9,137 bases of DNA from Dehalococcoidales bacterium (GCA_016926695.1 JAFGOB010000051.1:1-9137), one strand, 5' to 3'. Numbered from the stretch's first letter, positions 1-6,819 are shown. Translations and numbers: made by a program. Notes: generated from the sequence alone by a model not told the origin.

Positions 1-240
1 AGGCTCCGGTCACCGTCCTGAACAAAGTTCAGGCTTCCACTTGCGGAGTCCTCTGGCGACCCGGATGTCGACTCCAGAATGTCAGTATTTTCGGGGAATC
101 TCCTTGTTTTCACCTTGCCCGATATTATGAGATTCCTACGCCTGGAACGGAGGAAAGGATGTTCCAGTCTCTGAATGGGTGCTGGTTTCCTTCTGAGTAC
201 CCGGGTATATTGCAAGAAACCAGCCTGGGGCAAGCCCAGC
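1..240 (-). ncRNA. Candidate structured RNA, class unknown, 3' end outside window
   Basis: I see no confident protein gene here, but six perfect stems. In plus coordinates they are 235-239/225-229 (loop of 5), 216-224/181-189 (9 bp), 161-167/142-148 (7 bp, loop of 12), 129-136/95-102 (8 bp), 70-75/45-50 (6 bp) and 27-33/17-23 (7 bp, 3-base loop). The first two stems abut, so they could stack. A minus-strand promoter at 247-274 would start transcription at about 240, at the foot of the first stem, which is why I favour the minus strand. The opposite strand remains possible, because the 225-239 hairpin is followed there by a T-rich stretch. I found no RNase P, tmRNA, SRP, T-box or common riboswitch signature. 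One minus-strand frame is open through the region, so a coding origin is not fully excluded. Confidence 0.45.
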
Positions 241-246
241 GGGATT

Positions 247-274
247 ATTTTACTCTTTGAGGTAACTATGACAA
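247..274 (-). promoter_or_regulatory. Sigma-70-type promoter for the left-edge RNA
   Basis: On the minus strand, TTGTCA (269-274) is followed after 16 bases by TAAAAT (247-252). Each box has one mismatch to consensus. The predicted start is near 240, directly at the first hairpin of the structured region. It lies about 50 bases beyond the carB terminator, so it would be an independent transcription unit and not carB readthrough. Confidence 0.45.
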
Positions 275-325
275 ACTACACAATTGTTGCTAAAAGAGAG
301 AAAAGGTGTTTCACACTAAAACCAT

Positions 326-351
326 AAGGGCGGCTTCTGACGTCCGCCCTT
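326..351 (-). terminator. Intrinsic terminator of the carB operon
   Basis: A perfect 8-bp stem (AAGGGCGG at 326-333 with CCGCCCTT at 344-351, loop of 10) lies 26 bases after the carB stop. In the minus-strand transcript it is followed by UUAUGGUUUUAG, a broken U tract, and then by a pyrimidine-rich stretch. Position and shape fit a Rho-independent terminator, though the U tract is not ideal. Confidence 0.7.
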
Positions 352-377
352 GTTGCTCAGCAGTGTTCCGGTTATTT

Positions 378-3300
378 TTACTTGATATCCGCGTGATATT
401 GCTGGAGCGACTTGACCTCCGACGTGCCGTTGCAGTAGGCGGCGATGCCCCTGGCCGCCGCCAGTGCCGCCGTCAGGGTGGTAATATACGGCACCTTGTA
501 CTTTATGGCGGCTTTGCGGATATATGAATCGTCATATTTGCTCAGCTTGCCGGCGGGTGTGTTGATCACCAGGTTTATTTCCTTGTTCTTGATGGCGTCA
601 GTGATATTGGGCCTTCCCTCGTGCTCCTTGAGGATTTTTTCAGCCGTCAGGCCTTTTGAGGCCAGATAGGCCTGTGTACCGGCTGTAGCTCTTATCTTGA
701 AACCCAGGGATAAAAACTGCCGGGCCACCTCCACCGCATCCGCCCTGTCCCGCTCAGCCACGGTTATAAGCACTGTGCCGCTGGTAGGCAGCAGCGCCAC
801 CGCTTCCTGGGCCTTCCAGTAGGCCAGTCCGAAGGAAGCCGCCATTCCCAGCACTTCACCGGTGGACTTCATTTCAGGTCCGAGTACGGGGTCTACTTCC
901 GGGAACATGTTAAAGGGGAAAACAGCCTCTTTGACGCCGAGGTGGGGAATGACTCTCCGTTTGAGTCCCAGGTCTTTGATTTTTTTACCCAGCATGAGCT
1001 GGGTTGCCAGGGTAGCCATGGGTATGTTGCAAACCTTGGAGACCAGGGGGACGGTACGGGAGGCGCGGGGGTTGGCTTCCAGGACGTAGACGATGTCTTT
1101 GCAGATAGCGTACTGGATGTTCATCACGCCGCTTACCTGAAGCTCGGTGGCGATACGACGGGTGTATTCCTCTATGGTATCGATGTGTTTTTGCGGTATG
1201 GTGACGGGAGGGATAGCGCAGGCGGCGTCGCCCGAATGGACGCCAGCGTATTCGATATGCTCCATCACCGCCGGGATAAAGACCTCGCCGCCGTCAGCCA
1301 GGGCATCCGCCTCGGTTTCGATGGCGTTTTCCAGGTAGCGGTCGATCAGGATCGGCCGGTCGGGCGTTACTCCCACGGCCGCCGTAACGTAGAGCCTCAG
1401 CTCGTCTTCGTCATGGACGATTTCCATACCGCGGCCTCCCAGTACATAGGAAGGCCTGACAATGAGAGGATAGCCGATGCGACGGGCTACCACCAGGGCC
1501 TCGTCCAGGTTGCTGGCCGTGCCCGATTCGGGCATGGGAATGCCGTATTTCTGCATCATACTGCTGAAGCGGCCCCGGTCGGAGGCGATATCAATCGAGT
1601 TGACCGAGGTGCCCAGTATCCTGACGCCCGCCTTTTCCAGTTCTGCGGCTATGTTAAGAGGCGTCTGTCCTCCGAACTGGACGATGACGCCCAGGGGTTT
1701 TTCCTTGTTATAGATACTCAGGACATCCTCCACCGTCAGGGGTTCGAAATAGAGCTTGTCCGAGGTATCGTAGTCGGTAGAGACGGTTTCCGGATTGCAG
1801 TTGACCATGATGGTCTCGTAGCCCATGTCCCTGAGGGCAAAGGCGGCATGCACGCAGCAGTAATCGAACTCGATTCCCTGTCCGATGCGGTTGGGACCGC
1901 CGCCCAGCACCATCACCTTGGGACGGCTGTCGGCCTGGACGTTATCGGGGGCATTATAGGTGGAATAGTAGTAGCAGGCATTTTCCGTGCCGCTGACCGG
2001 GACATAGTCCCAGGCTTCCGGAAGACCGGCTGCGATGCGCTGCTCCCGGATTTCCTGCTCGCCGGCGCCAATTAGTTTGGCCAGGTACCTGTCGGCAAAG
2101 CCGTCCTTCTTGGCCTGGACCAGCAGCTCGTCCGGTATTTTTTTATCTTGGTACTGGATTATCTTTTCTTCCAGCTCGACCAGCTCCTTCATCTGCTGAA
2201 TGAACCAGGGCTTGATGAATGTCTTCTGGTATAGCTCCTGGATACCGGCCCCTTTGCGAAGGGCTTCGTACATGATGAACTGACGCTCGCTGGTGGCGTA
2301 TGTCAGCAGTTCCATCAGTTCGGGCAGCGACCTGCTGTTGTAATCACGGGCAAAACCCAGTCCGAAGCGCCCCGTTTCCAGGGAGCGGATAGCCTTCTGG
2401 AAGGCCTCTTTGTAGGTCTTGCCTATGCTCATGACCTCGCCCACGGCGCGCATCTGGGTGCCCAGGCGGTCCTGGGCATCCCTGAATTTTTCAAAAGCCC
2501 ACCTGGCGAACTTGACCACCACGTAATCGCCCGAAGGGGTGTATTTTTCCAGTGTGCCTTCACGCCAGTAAGGCAGTTCATCCAGGGTCAGCCCGGCTGC
2601 CAGCTTGGCCGAGACCAGGGCTATGGGGAAACCCGTAGCCTTGGAGGCCAGTGCGGAGGAGCGGGAGGTGCGGGGATTGATTTCAATAATCACCACTCTT
2701 CCGGTCTCCGGGTTGTGGGCAAACTGAATATTGGTGCCTCCGATGACACCGATCTTTTCAACCACTCTGTAGGAGTAATCCTGAAGGCGGTCCTGGAGTT
2801 CCTGGCTGATGGTGAGCATGGGGGCCGTGCAGTAAGAGTCGCCGGTGTGTACGCCCATGGCATCCACATTCTCTATAAAACAAACGGTGATCTTCTGGTT
2901 TTTGGAGTCGCGGATGATTTCCAGTTCAAGCTCTTCCCATCCTTCTACGGATTCCTCGATGAGGACCTGTCCGACCATGCTGGCGGCGATCCCACGGCTG
3001 ACGATCACCCTGAGCTCTTCCACGTTGTATACCAGGCCGCCGCCGGTACCGCCCATGGTATAGGCGGGTCGCACGATGACAGGATATCCTAGCTCGGAGG
3101 CGATGGCTTCCGCCCCGTCTACCGAGTAGGCTATATGGCTTCTGGGAGTCTCTATGCCAAGCTCTTCCATAGTCTCCTTGAAGGCCATGCGGTCCTCGCC
3201 CCTGCGAATGGCATCCGGTTCCACGCCGATTACCCGGACGTTGTATTTTTCCAGAATACCCGCCCTGGACAGGCTGGCGCTGAGGTTCAGTCCGGTCTGA

Positions 3301-3575
3301 CCGCCCAGGTTGGGCAGAATGGCGTCGGGACGCTCTTTTTCTATGATTTTAATCATGGTCTCAAGGTTCAGCGGTTCGATATAGGTGGAATCAGCCATAC
3401 CGGGATCGGTCATAATCGTAGCCGGGTTGGAATTAACCAGTACTATATGGTACCCCAGGGATTTAAGGGCTTTACATGCCTGAGTTCCCGAATAGTCGAA
3501 CTCACAGGCCTGGCCGATGATTATCGGACCTGATCCGATAATCATTACCTTGCGGATATCATCTCTTCTGGGCAT
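378..3575 (-). CDS. carB: Carbamoyl-phosphate synthase large subunit
   Basis: CarB makes carbamoyl phosphate from bicarbonate, two ATP and ammonia delivered by the small subunit CarA, feeding pyrimidine and arginine synthesis in the cytoplasm. The 1065 residues match the usual length of about 1070. Order: first ATP-grasp half (about 1-400; YPVIVRPAYTMGGTGGG at 164-180, IIEINPRTSR at 296-305), oligomerisation segment (about 400-550), second ATP-grasp half (about 550-930; GGGPNRIGQGIEFDY at 558-572, RPSYVLGGRGMEIV at 707-720, LEANPRASR at 832-840), and a C-terminal MGS-like allosteric domain (about 930-1065; TAGT at 964-967, NTPAGK at 1005-1010), which is where UMP inhibition acts in the E. coli enzyme. 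The ATG has a GAGGAG/GGAGAG ribosome site 9-11 bases upstream. It lies 37 bases downstream of an unknown 83-residue gene in the same direction. carA is not in the window, so the partner subunit must be encoded elsewhere. Confidence 0.98.
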   Translation of the reverse strand: MPRRDDIRKVMIIGSGPIIIGQACEFDYSGTQACKALKSLGYHIVLVNSNPATIMTDPGMADSTYIEPLNLETMIKIIEKERPDAILPNLGGQTGLNLSASLSRAGILEKYNVRVIGVEPDAIRRGEDRMAFKETMEELGIETPRSHIAYSVDGAEAIASELGYPVIVRPAYTMGGTGGGLVYNVEELRVIVSRGIAASMVGQVLIEESVEGWEELELEIIRDSKNQKITVCFIENVDAMGVHTGDSYCTAPMLTISQELQDRLQDYSYRVVEKIGVIGGTNIQFAHNPETGRVVIIEINPRTSRSSALASKATGFPIALVSAKLAAGLTLDELPYWREGTLEKYTPSGDYVVVKFARWAFEKFRDAQDRLGTQMRAVGEVMSIGKTYKEAFQKAIRSLETGRFGLGFARDYNSRSLPELMELLTYATSERQFIMYEALRKGAGIQELYQKTFIKPWFIQQMKELVELEEKIIQYQDKKIPDELLVQAKKDGFADRYLAKLIGAGEQEIREQRIAAGLPEAWDYVPVSGTENACYYYSTYNAPDNVQADSRPKVMVLGGGPNRIGQGIEFDYCCVHAAFALRDMGYETIMVNCNPETVSTDYDTSDKLYFEPLTVEDVLSIYNKEKPLGVIVQFGGQTPLNIAAELEKAGVRILGTSVNSIDIASDRGRFSSMMQKYGIPMPESGTASNLDEALVVARRIGYPLIVRPSYVLGGRGMEIVHDEDELRLYVTAAVGVTPDRPILIDRYLENAIETEADALADGGEVFIPAVMEHIEYAGVHSGDAACAIPPVTIPQKHIDTIEEYTRRIATELQVSGVMNIQYAICKDIVYVLEANPRASRTVPLVSKVCNIPMATLATQLMLGKKIKDLGLKRRVIPHLGVKEAVFPFNMFPEVDPVLGPEMKSTGEVLGMAASFGLAYWKAQEAVALLPTSGTVLITVAERDRADAVEVARQFLSLGFKIRATAGTQAYLASKGLTAEKILKEHEGRPNITDAIKNKEINLVINTPAGKLSKYDDSYIRKAAIKYKVPYITTLTAALAAARGIAAYCNGTSEVKSLQQYHADIK

Positions 3576-3612
3576 AGATTATGTCTCTCCTCGTTTTAAA
3601 TTTGCCGGAAAA

Positions 3613-3864
3613 CTAAAGAGGGGTTTTGAAAGGCTCAACCAAATGCATTTCTATTTCCAGGTCGTTGACCATACCTTTCATCTCTTCTTTAAGCAGATCC
3701 ACCAGTGCGGCTGAAGGGTCCGCCAGTCCTTCCTTCAGCAGTCTCAGATCTTCCAGCGATACATTTTGCATCCAGCCCCCGACGGTAACATCGGGATGCA
3801 AAGTACTCAGTTTTTGTACTATATAACTATAGGCTTCCTTTCGGCTTTCAACGCGATCATTCAT
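3613..3864 (-). CDS. Small protein of unknown function upstream of carB
   Basis: I do not recognise this 83-residue protein. It is acidic and probably soluble: no signal peptide, membrane segment, cysteine or metal motif. A charged, probably helical N-terminus (1-20) is followed by a Gly-Gly-Trp turn (29-31) and a long Leu/Glu/Asp-rich, likely amphipathic stretch (36-75). The start is well supported: GAGGAGG lies 5-6 bases before the ATG. It ends 37 bases before carB, and the likely promoter lies upstream of both, so the two are probably co-transcribed. This is the place often taken by carA. At this length it cannot be a glutaminase subunit, so a structural, regulatory or unrelated role is open. 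The clean ribosome site and tight operon position are the main evidence that it is a real gene. Confidence 0.75.
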   Translation of the reverse strand: MNDRVESRKEAYSYIVQKLSTLHPDVTVGGWMQNVSLEDLRLLKEGLADPSAALVDLLKEEMKGMVNDLEIEMHLVEPFKTPL

Positions 3865-3981
3865 GCCTTCCTCCTCTACCGGCCTGTGGTCTTACCGAAG
3901 AACACCCTGAACATATCCGCATTTCCGTTGTGTGAAGGAGCGGACTGGTCTGAGTGGGAAACGACAGCACTATGCCGGCAA

Positions 3982-4020
3982 CCAAAGGGATTTGGGTGAA
4001 ACGGGGAAATTTTGTTTCAC
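3982..4020 (-). promoter_or_regulatory. Two back-to-back hairpins in the leader of the orf83-carB operon
   Basis: Two perfect stems touch each other: 3996-4002/4014-4020 (GTGAAAC with GTTTCAC, loop of 11) and 3982-3986/3991-3995 (CCAAA with TTTGG, loop of 4). On the minus-strand transcript they would lie just after the predicted start near 4030, in a leader of about 165 bases. No U tract follows, so they are not a plain terminator. I see no PyrR-type binding loop. They could stabilise the mRNA or bind a regulator; the role is unknown. Confidence 0.3.
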
Positions 4021-4036
4021 TGTACATATCGGAGTT

Positions 4037-4065
4037 ATTTTAACATTGTGACAGAATTTTAACAA
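4037..4065 (-). promoter_or_regulatory. Promoter for the orf83-carB operon
   Basis: On the minus strand, TTGTTA (4060-4065) is followed after 17 bases by TAAAAT (4037-4042). The -10 box has one mismatch and the -35 box two. The predicted start near 4030 leaves a leader of about 165 bases before the small gene. It faces away from the MFS promoter, and the inverted repeat at 4075-4104 lies directly upstream. Confidence 0.45.
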
Positions 4066-4074
4066 TATTTCAGA

Positions 4075-4104
4075 ACCAGCGGAATTAAAAATATCCCCGC
4101 TGGT
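4075..4104. promoter_or_regulatory. Inverted repeat, candidate operator between divergent promoters
   Basis: ACCAGCGG (4075-4082) and its perfect complement CCGCTGGT (4097-4104) are separated by 14 AT-rich bases. The half-site centres are 22 bp apart, about two helical turns, as expected for a dimeric regulator. The repeat covers the -35 region of the MFS gene and touches its extended -10, and it lies 10 bp upstream of the -35 box of the opposite promoter. The regulator is not identifiable from this window. Confidence 0.45.
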
Positions 4105-4112
4105 GGTATAAT
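4104..4112 (+). promoter_or_regulatory. Extended -10 promoter of the MFS transporter gene
   Basis: TGG directly followed by a perfect TATAAT (4107-4112) makes an extended -10 element. No good -35 box lies 16-18 bp upstream, where the inverted repeat sits instead. The start would be near 4119, giving a leader of about 34 bases. Confidence 0.55.
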
Positions 4113-4152
4113 TTACTAATACCGGTTTAAACAGTTAAATTGGAGCGGATAG

Positions 4153-5454
4153 TTGACTGATATCAAAAGCAACTCGACCGGCAACGGAAATGGGCTTGAG
4201 CAGAATGGCAAGCCAGCCTGGCTCAGGACGTTTGATGCCCTGAGCATCCGGGACTACCGGCTGTTCTGGCTGGGATCGCTTACCACTTTCCTGGCCAACT
4301 TTATACTGATGACCTCCCAGGCCTGGCTGGCCTACGAACTTACACACTCGGCCTTAAAGCTGGGACTGGTTAGTGCGGCTCAGGGAGCGCCGATGGTGCT
4401 GATAGCCCTTTTCAGCGGTGTTATTATTGACCGCGTACAGAAACGCACCCTGATCCTGCTGACCCAGTCCGTGACGGTGGTCAATACCCTGACTATCGGG
4501 GTGCTTTTATCCACCCATCAGGTACAGTACTGGCATTTGCTGGTCTCTTCCTGCGTGGCGGGCGTTGTGGCAGCGTTCTACATTCCGGCCCGTTATTCCA
4601 TCGTGGCGGAACTGGTACCCAAAGAAAAGATATTCAACGCCTTTGCCCTGAACAACAGCGGCCAGAACACCGCCAGGGTAGCCGGTCCGGCCATTGCCGG
4701 TCTCCTGATAGCCCTGGCCGGAACGGAAAGCGCCTACTATTGCTCGGCGGGCTGCTTTCTGATCGGTACCCTGACCATGACCTTCCTTAAACCCTCCAGC
4801 AAGCTCGGTCTGGCCTCCGCCGGGTCGATGATCAAAAACATGATACAGGGTTTCAGCTATTTACGTTTGAACAGTATTATCATCATACTGCTGATAATGG
4901 AGTTCGCTTTGACGCTTTTCGGCATGCCCTACCAGGGCTTGATGCCGGTCATTGCCGATATCCTGAATGTGGACTCGAAAGCCTACGGCTTTATGCTGTC
5001 CGCCGTGGGAATAGGAGCGGTGATAGGATCGCTGGCGATAGCCAGCCTGGGTAATTTCAAGCGGAAAGGACTGCTGCTGCTGGGCGCCGGCATCCTTTTC
5101 GGGGCTATCCTGATGCTCTTTGCCAACAGCGCCGGCCTGGGCAGTCTTCTGCATCTCGACCAGAGGACCTACTACCTGGCGATGGCGCTGCTGCTGTTCA
5201 TAGGCGCCTGCACCACGACCTATACCGCCACCAGCACAACCATCATCCAGATGCAGGCCAGCGATGAGTACCGCGGCCGGGTGACCAGCTTTTACAGCAT
5301 CGTCCTGGGCCTGTATCCGATCAGCATCACGATTGCCGGGGCGCTGGCTGAGGGGGTGGGCGCGACGTTTACCCTGACGCTATGGGGCGGCTGCCTGGCG
5401 GCCTTCATGCTGATAATGGCGTTAACCAATCCCCGTATCCGCCGCCTGGGTTAG
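4153..5454 (+). CDS. MFS exporter of the EntS-like (MFS_3) family
   Basis: A 433-residue inner-membrane transporter with about 12 hydrophobic segments beginning near residue 35. The loop between segments 2 and 3 carries the MFS signature G-x3-D-R-x2-K-R (Gly89, Asp93-Arg94, Lys97-Arg98). The RDYRLFWLGS start of the first membrane segment (33-42), the ARVAGPAIAGLL stretch (174-185) and DEYRGRVTSFYSI (371-383) are typical of the MFS_3 group, which includes the enterobactin exporter EntS and multidrug-type pumps. The likely role is proton-driven export of a small molecule. The substrate cannot be read from the sequence, and no siderophore genes are nearby. The start is TTG, chosen because GGAG sits 7 bases upstream and no better start exists before the first membrane segment. 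The N-terminal 20 residues are polar and Asn/Gly-rich. It is transcribed alone, convergent with the DAK2 gene. Confidence 0.93.
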   Translation: MTDIKSNSTGNGNGLEQNGKPAWLRTFDALSIRDYRLFWLGSLTTFLANFILMTSQAWLAYELTHSALKLGLVSAAQGAPMVLIALFSGVIIDRVQKRTLILLTQSVTVVNTLTIGVLLSTHQVQYWHLLVSSCVAGVVAAFYIPARYSIVAELVPKEKIFNAFALNNSGQNTARVAGPAIAGLLIALAGTESAYYCSAGCFLIGTLTMTFLKPSSKLGLASAGSMIKNMIQGFSYLRLNSIIIILLIMEFALTLFGMPYQGLMPVIADILNVDSKAYGFMLSAVGIGAVIGSLAIASLGNFKRKGLLLLGAGILFGAILMLFANSAGLGSLLHLDQRTYYLAMALLLFIGACTTTYTATSTTIIQMQASDEYRGRVTSFYSIVLGLYPISITIAGALAEGVGATFTLTLWGGCLAAFMLIMALTNPRIRRLG

Positions 5455-5553
5455 AAAGAAATTCAGGGTCTATCGTATTTTTCATGTCAGCCGAAGATCC
5501 CATTGGCCCGGGCTGTTTTGACCCGGCACCCGTGGTATTGTGAGAGGGATAAG

Positions 5554-5580
5554 GCATTACCTGACGGTGTTACGTAATGC
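5554..5580. repeat. Small inverted repeat between convergent genes
   Basis: GCATTAC (5554-5560) and GTAATGC (5574-5580) form a perfect 7-bp stem with a 13-base loop, in the 158 bases between the MFS stop and the DAK2 stop. It could help end transcription from either side, but neither strand shows a T tract after it. A shorter GC-rich stem lies at 5508-5526. Confidence 0.25.
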
Positions 5581-5612
5581 GGTTATGAACAATGGGATTA
5601 ATCCGGCGACCG

Positions 5613-6614
5613 TTATATTACGGCTGTATCGCGCAGGCGGTTGTTTCCGCCGATATTGCCGGAGGTCTGGAGTTCGCCGCTTTCTCCCTTGCGGGCGGCA
5701 TGGAATCTCTTGACCTGTTCGTCCATGTTATCGTTGATAATATCCTTCAGCCGGCCTTTGGAGGCGCAGTAGTCCATCACCGCCTGTGAGTACCGGGTGT
5801 GGATGTGTACCCTGACCAGAGTCTCATCACCCACCACCAGGACGGACTCACCCATGGTGTTGATTTTTTCCCTCATTTCGGCCAGGGGCAGGTCCTGACC
5901 CTCGACCAGGAACTGTAGATCGTAGCCGTAGACGCATGAGCCGGTCTCCAGTCCGGTCTGTCGTCGTCCGGTCCTGATTCCCTCGACGGGGTTCATATTC
6001 CGGGTGATGAAGTTTTTCATACCCTGGAAGATATAGAAAAGCCCTTTGCCGCCGGCGTCAACCACTCCGGCCTCCCTGAGGGCTTTCAGCAGGTCGGGCG
6101 TCCTGGTAACAGTCTCCCTGGCCTGCGAGGCGGTGGCTGTAATGATCTTTTTGAGGTCGGCGCCTTCCCTGGCCTGTTGCATGGCGGTCTCCGCCGATTC
6201 GCGGATAACCGTCAGGATGGTGCCTTCCACCGGTTCCTCCATGGACTGGTAAGCGGATTCGGAGGCCTGCTGAAGGGCCAGCGCGAACTCAGCAGCCGAG
6301 AAGCTCTCCTTGTTCTCCAGGCCTTTGGAAAGCCCGCGCATGATCTGTGAAAAGATAACGCCCGAGTTACCCCTGGCGCCCATCAGCGCTCCCATAGCCG
6401 CTTTTGAAGAAATTTCAGCGGCGGAGGTGGAGGCGCTGTCATCGATGCACTCATTGGCTGCCTTTAGCGTAAGGTACATATTGATGCCGGTGTCGCCGTC
6501 CGGCACGGGGAAGACATTCAGGGCATTGATTTCATCAACCCTCTTTTCCAGGAGCATTTCAGCCGATTTCAAGGCCTGTTTCAGAGTCTGACCGTCGTAG
6601 CGTTTTTCTTCCAC
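5613..6614 (-). CDS. DAK2-domain kinase, short FakA/YloV-like form
   Basis: This resembles the ATP-binding subunit of fatty acid kinase (FakA/YloV), which phosphorylates fatty acids held by DegV-type FakB proteins. The DhaL-like ATP domain fills residues 1-200: NVFPVPDGDTGIN (33-45) with the Mg-binding Asp39 and Asp41, GARGNSGVIFSQ (79-90), PVEGTILTV (128-136) and GVVDAGGKGLF (183-193). A middle domain follows (about 225-305), with VRVHIHT (267-273) giving His270 and His272, which match two zinc ligands of FakA. The protein stops at 333 residues, whereas FakA has about 550, so the C-terminal domain is absent. The cysteine expected in the YGYC motif is Asp232 here, although Cys227 is close. 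The start is GTG with GGGAGGG 7 bases upstream. No degV/fakB gene lies in the window. The fatty acid kinase function is inferred. Confidence 0.93.
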   Translation of the reverse strand: MEEKRYDGQTLKQALKSAEMLLEKRVDEINALNVFPVPDGDTGINMYLTLKAANECIDDSASTSAAEISSKAAMGALMGARGNSGVIFSQIMRGLSKGLENKESFSAAEFALALQQASESAYQSMEEPVEGTILTVIRESAETAMQQAREGADLKKIITATASQARETVTRTPDLLKALREAGVVDAGGKGLFYIFQGMKNFITRNMNPVEGIRTGRRQTGLETGSCVYGYDLQFLVEGQDLPLAEMREKINTMGESVLVVGDETLVRVHIHTRYSQAVMDYCASKGRLKDIINDNMDEQVKRFHAARKGESGELQTSGNIGGNNRLRDTAVI

Positions 6615-6651
6615 CGTTTGTCCCTCCCTGGCGTTTTTACGGTACCGCTGC

Positions 6652-6714
6652 CTGAGATTCTTCCAGTTTCAAAAGATCTGAGAATACAGTACCTAGAAGC
6701 TCTATGTATCTCAG
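6652..6714 (-). promoter_or_regulatory. Foldable leader of the DAK2 gene with competing stems
   Basis: Between the predicted start (about 6714) and the GTG lie about 100 untranslated bases. A strong hairpin can form from 6705-6714 and 6678-6688 (10 bp with one bulged base). A second stem, 6673-6679 with 6655-6662, uses bases 6678-6679 of the first and so competes with it. A third arm (CTGAGAT on the plus strand, 6652-6658) can also pair with 6708-6714. This is the layout of a switch, but no known riboswitch motif or terminator is visible. Confidence 0.3.
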
Positions 6715-6720
6715 AGCAAA

Positions 6721-6749
6721 ACTATAGCATCCTTTAGCGGTTCTGTCAA
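6721..6749 (-). promoter_or_regulatory. Strong sigma-70 promoter of the DAK2 gene
   Basis: On the minus strand a perfect TTGACA (6744-6749) is followed after 17 bases by TATAGT (6721-6726), with TGC before the -10 box as an extended -10 element. This is the best promoter in the window. It starts 5 bp from the heptamer array at 6754. Confidence 0.75.
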
Positions 6750-6753
6750 TACA

Positions 6754-6809
6754 GGGTAGAGGGTTGAGCGTAGAGGGTTGAGGGTTGATGGTAGAGGGTT
6801 GAGGGAACG
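6754..6809 (+). repeat. Tandem heptamer array, GGGTWGA type
   Basis: Eight consecutive 7-base units can be read without a gap from 6754: GGGTAGA, GGGTTGA, GCGTAGA, GGGTTGA, GGGTTGA, TGGTAGA, GGGTTGA, GGGAACG. The 12-mer TAGAGGGTTGAG occurs three times exactly (6757, 6771, 6792). Six GGG tracts fall in 52 bases, so a G-quadruplex is possible on the plus strand. The array lies between the DAK2 promoter and the 3' end of the HEPN gene. Confidence 0.8.
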
Positions 6810-6819
6810 TAAGCCCGCA

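Noticed and set aside
1..300. RNase P RNA, tmRNA, SRP RNA, rRNA or a T-box leader
   Set aside because: The stems prompted a look for each. The diagnostic conserved stretches, such as the RNase P ACAGAAA/GAGGAAAGTCC pair, the tmRNA tRNA-like end and the T-box GGTGGNACCGCG, are not present on either strand.
942..2075. Plus-strand frame of 377 codons inside carB
   Set aside because: It is antisense to the conserved second half of carB, has no ribosome site and no recognisable domain. Long antisense frames are common opposite GC-rich coding sequence.
3865..4152. A missed gene between the divergent operons
   Set aside because: No frame of useful length with a ribosome site is present on either strand. 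The region is accounted for by two promoters, an inverted repeat and leader hairpins.
5508..5526. CCGGG/CCCGG stem as terminator of the MFS gene
   Set aside because: The stem is only 5 bp with a 9-base loop, and no T tract follows on either strand.
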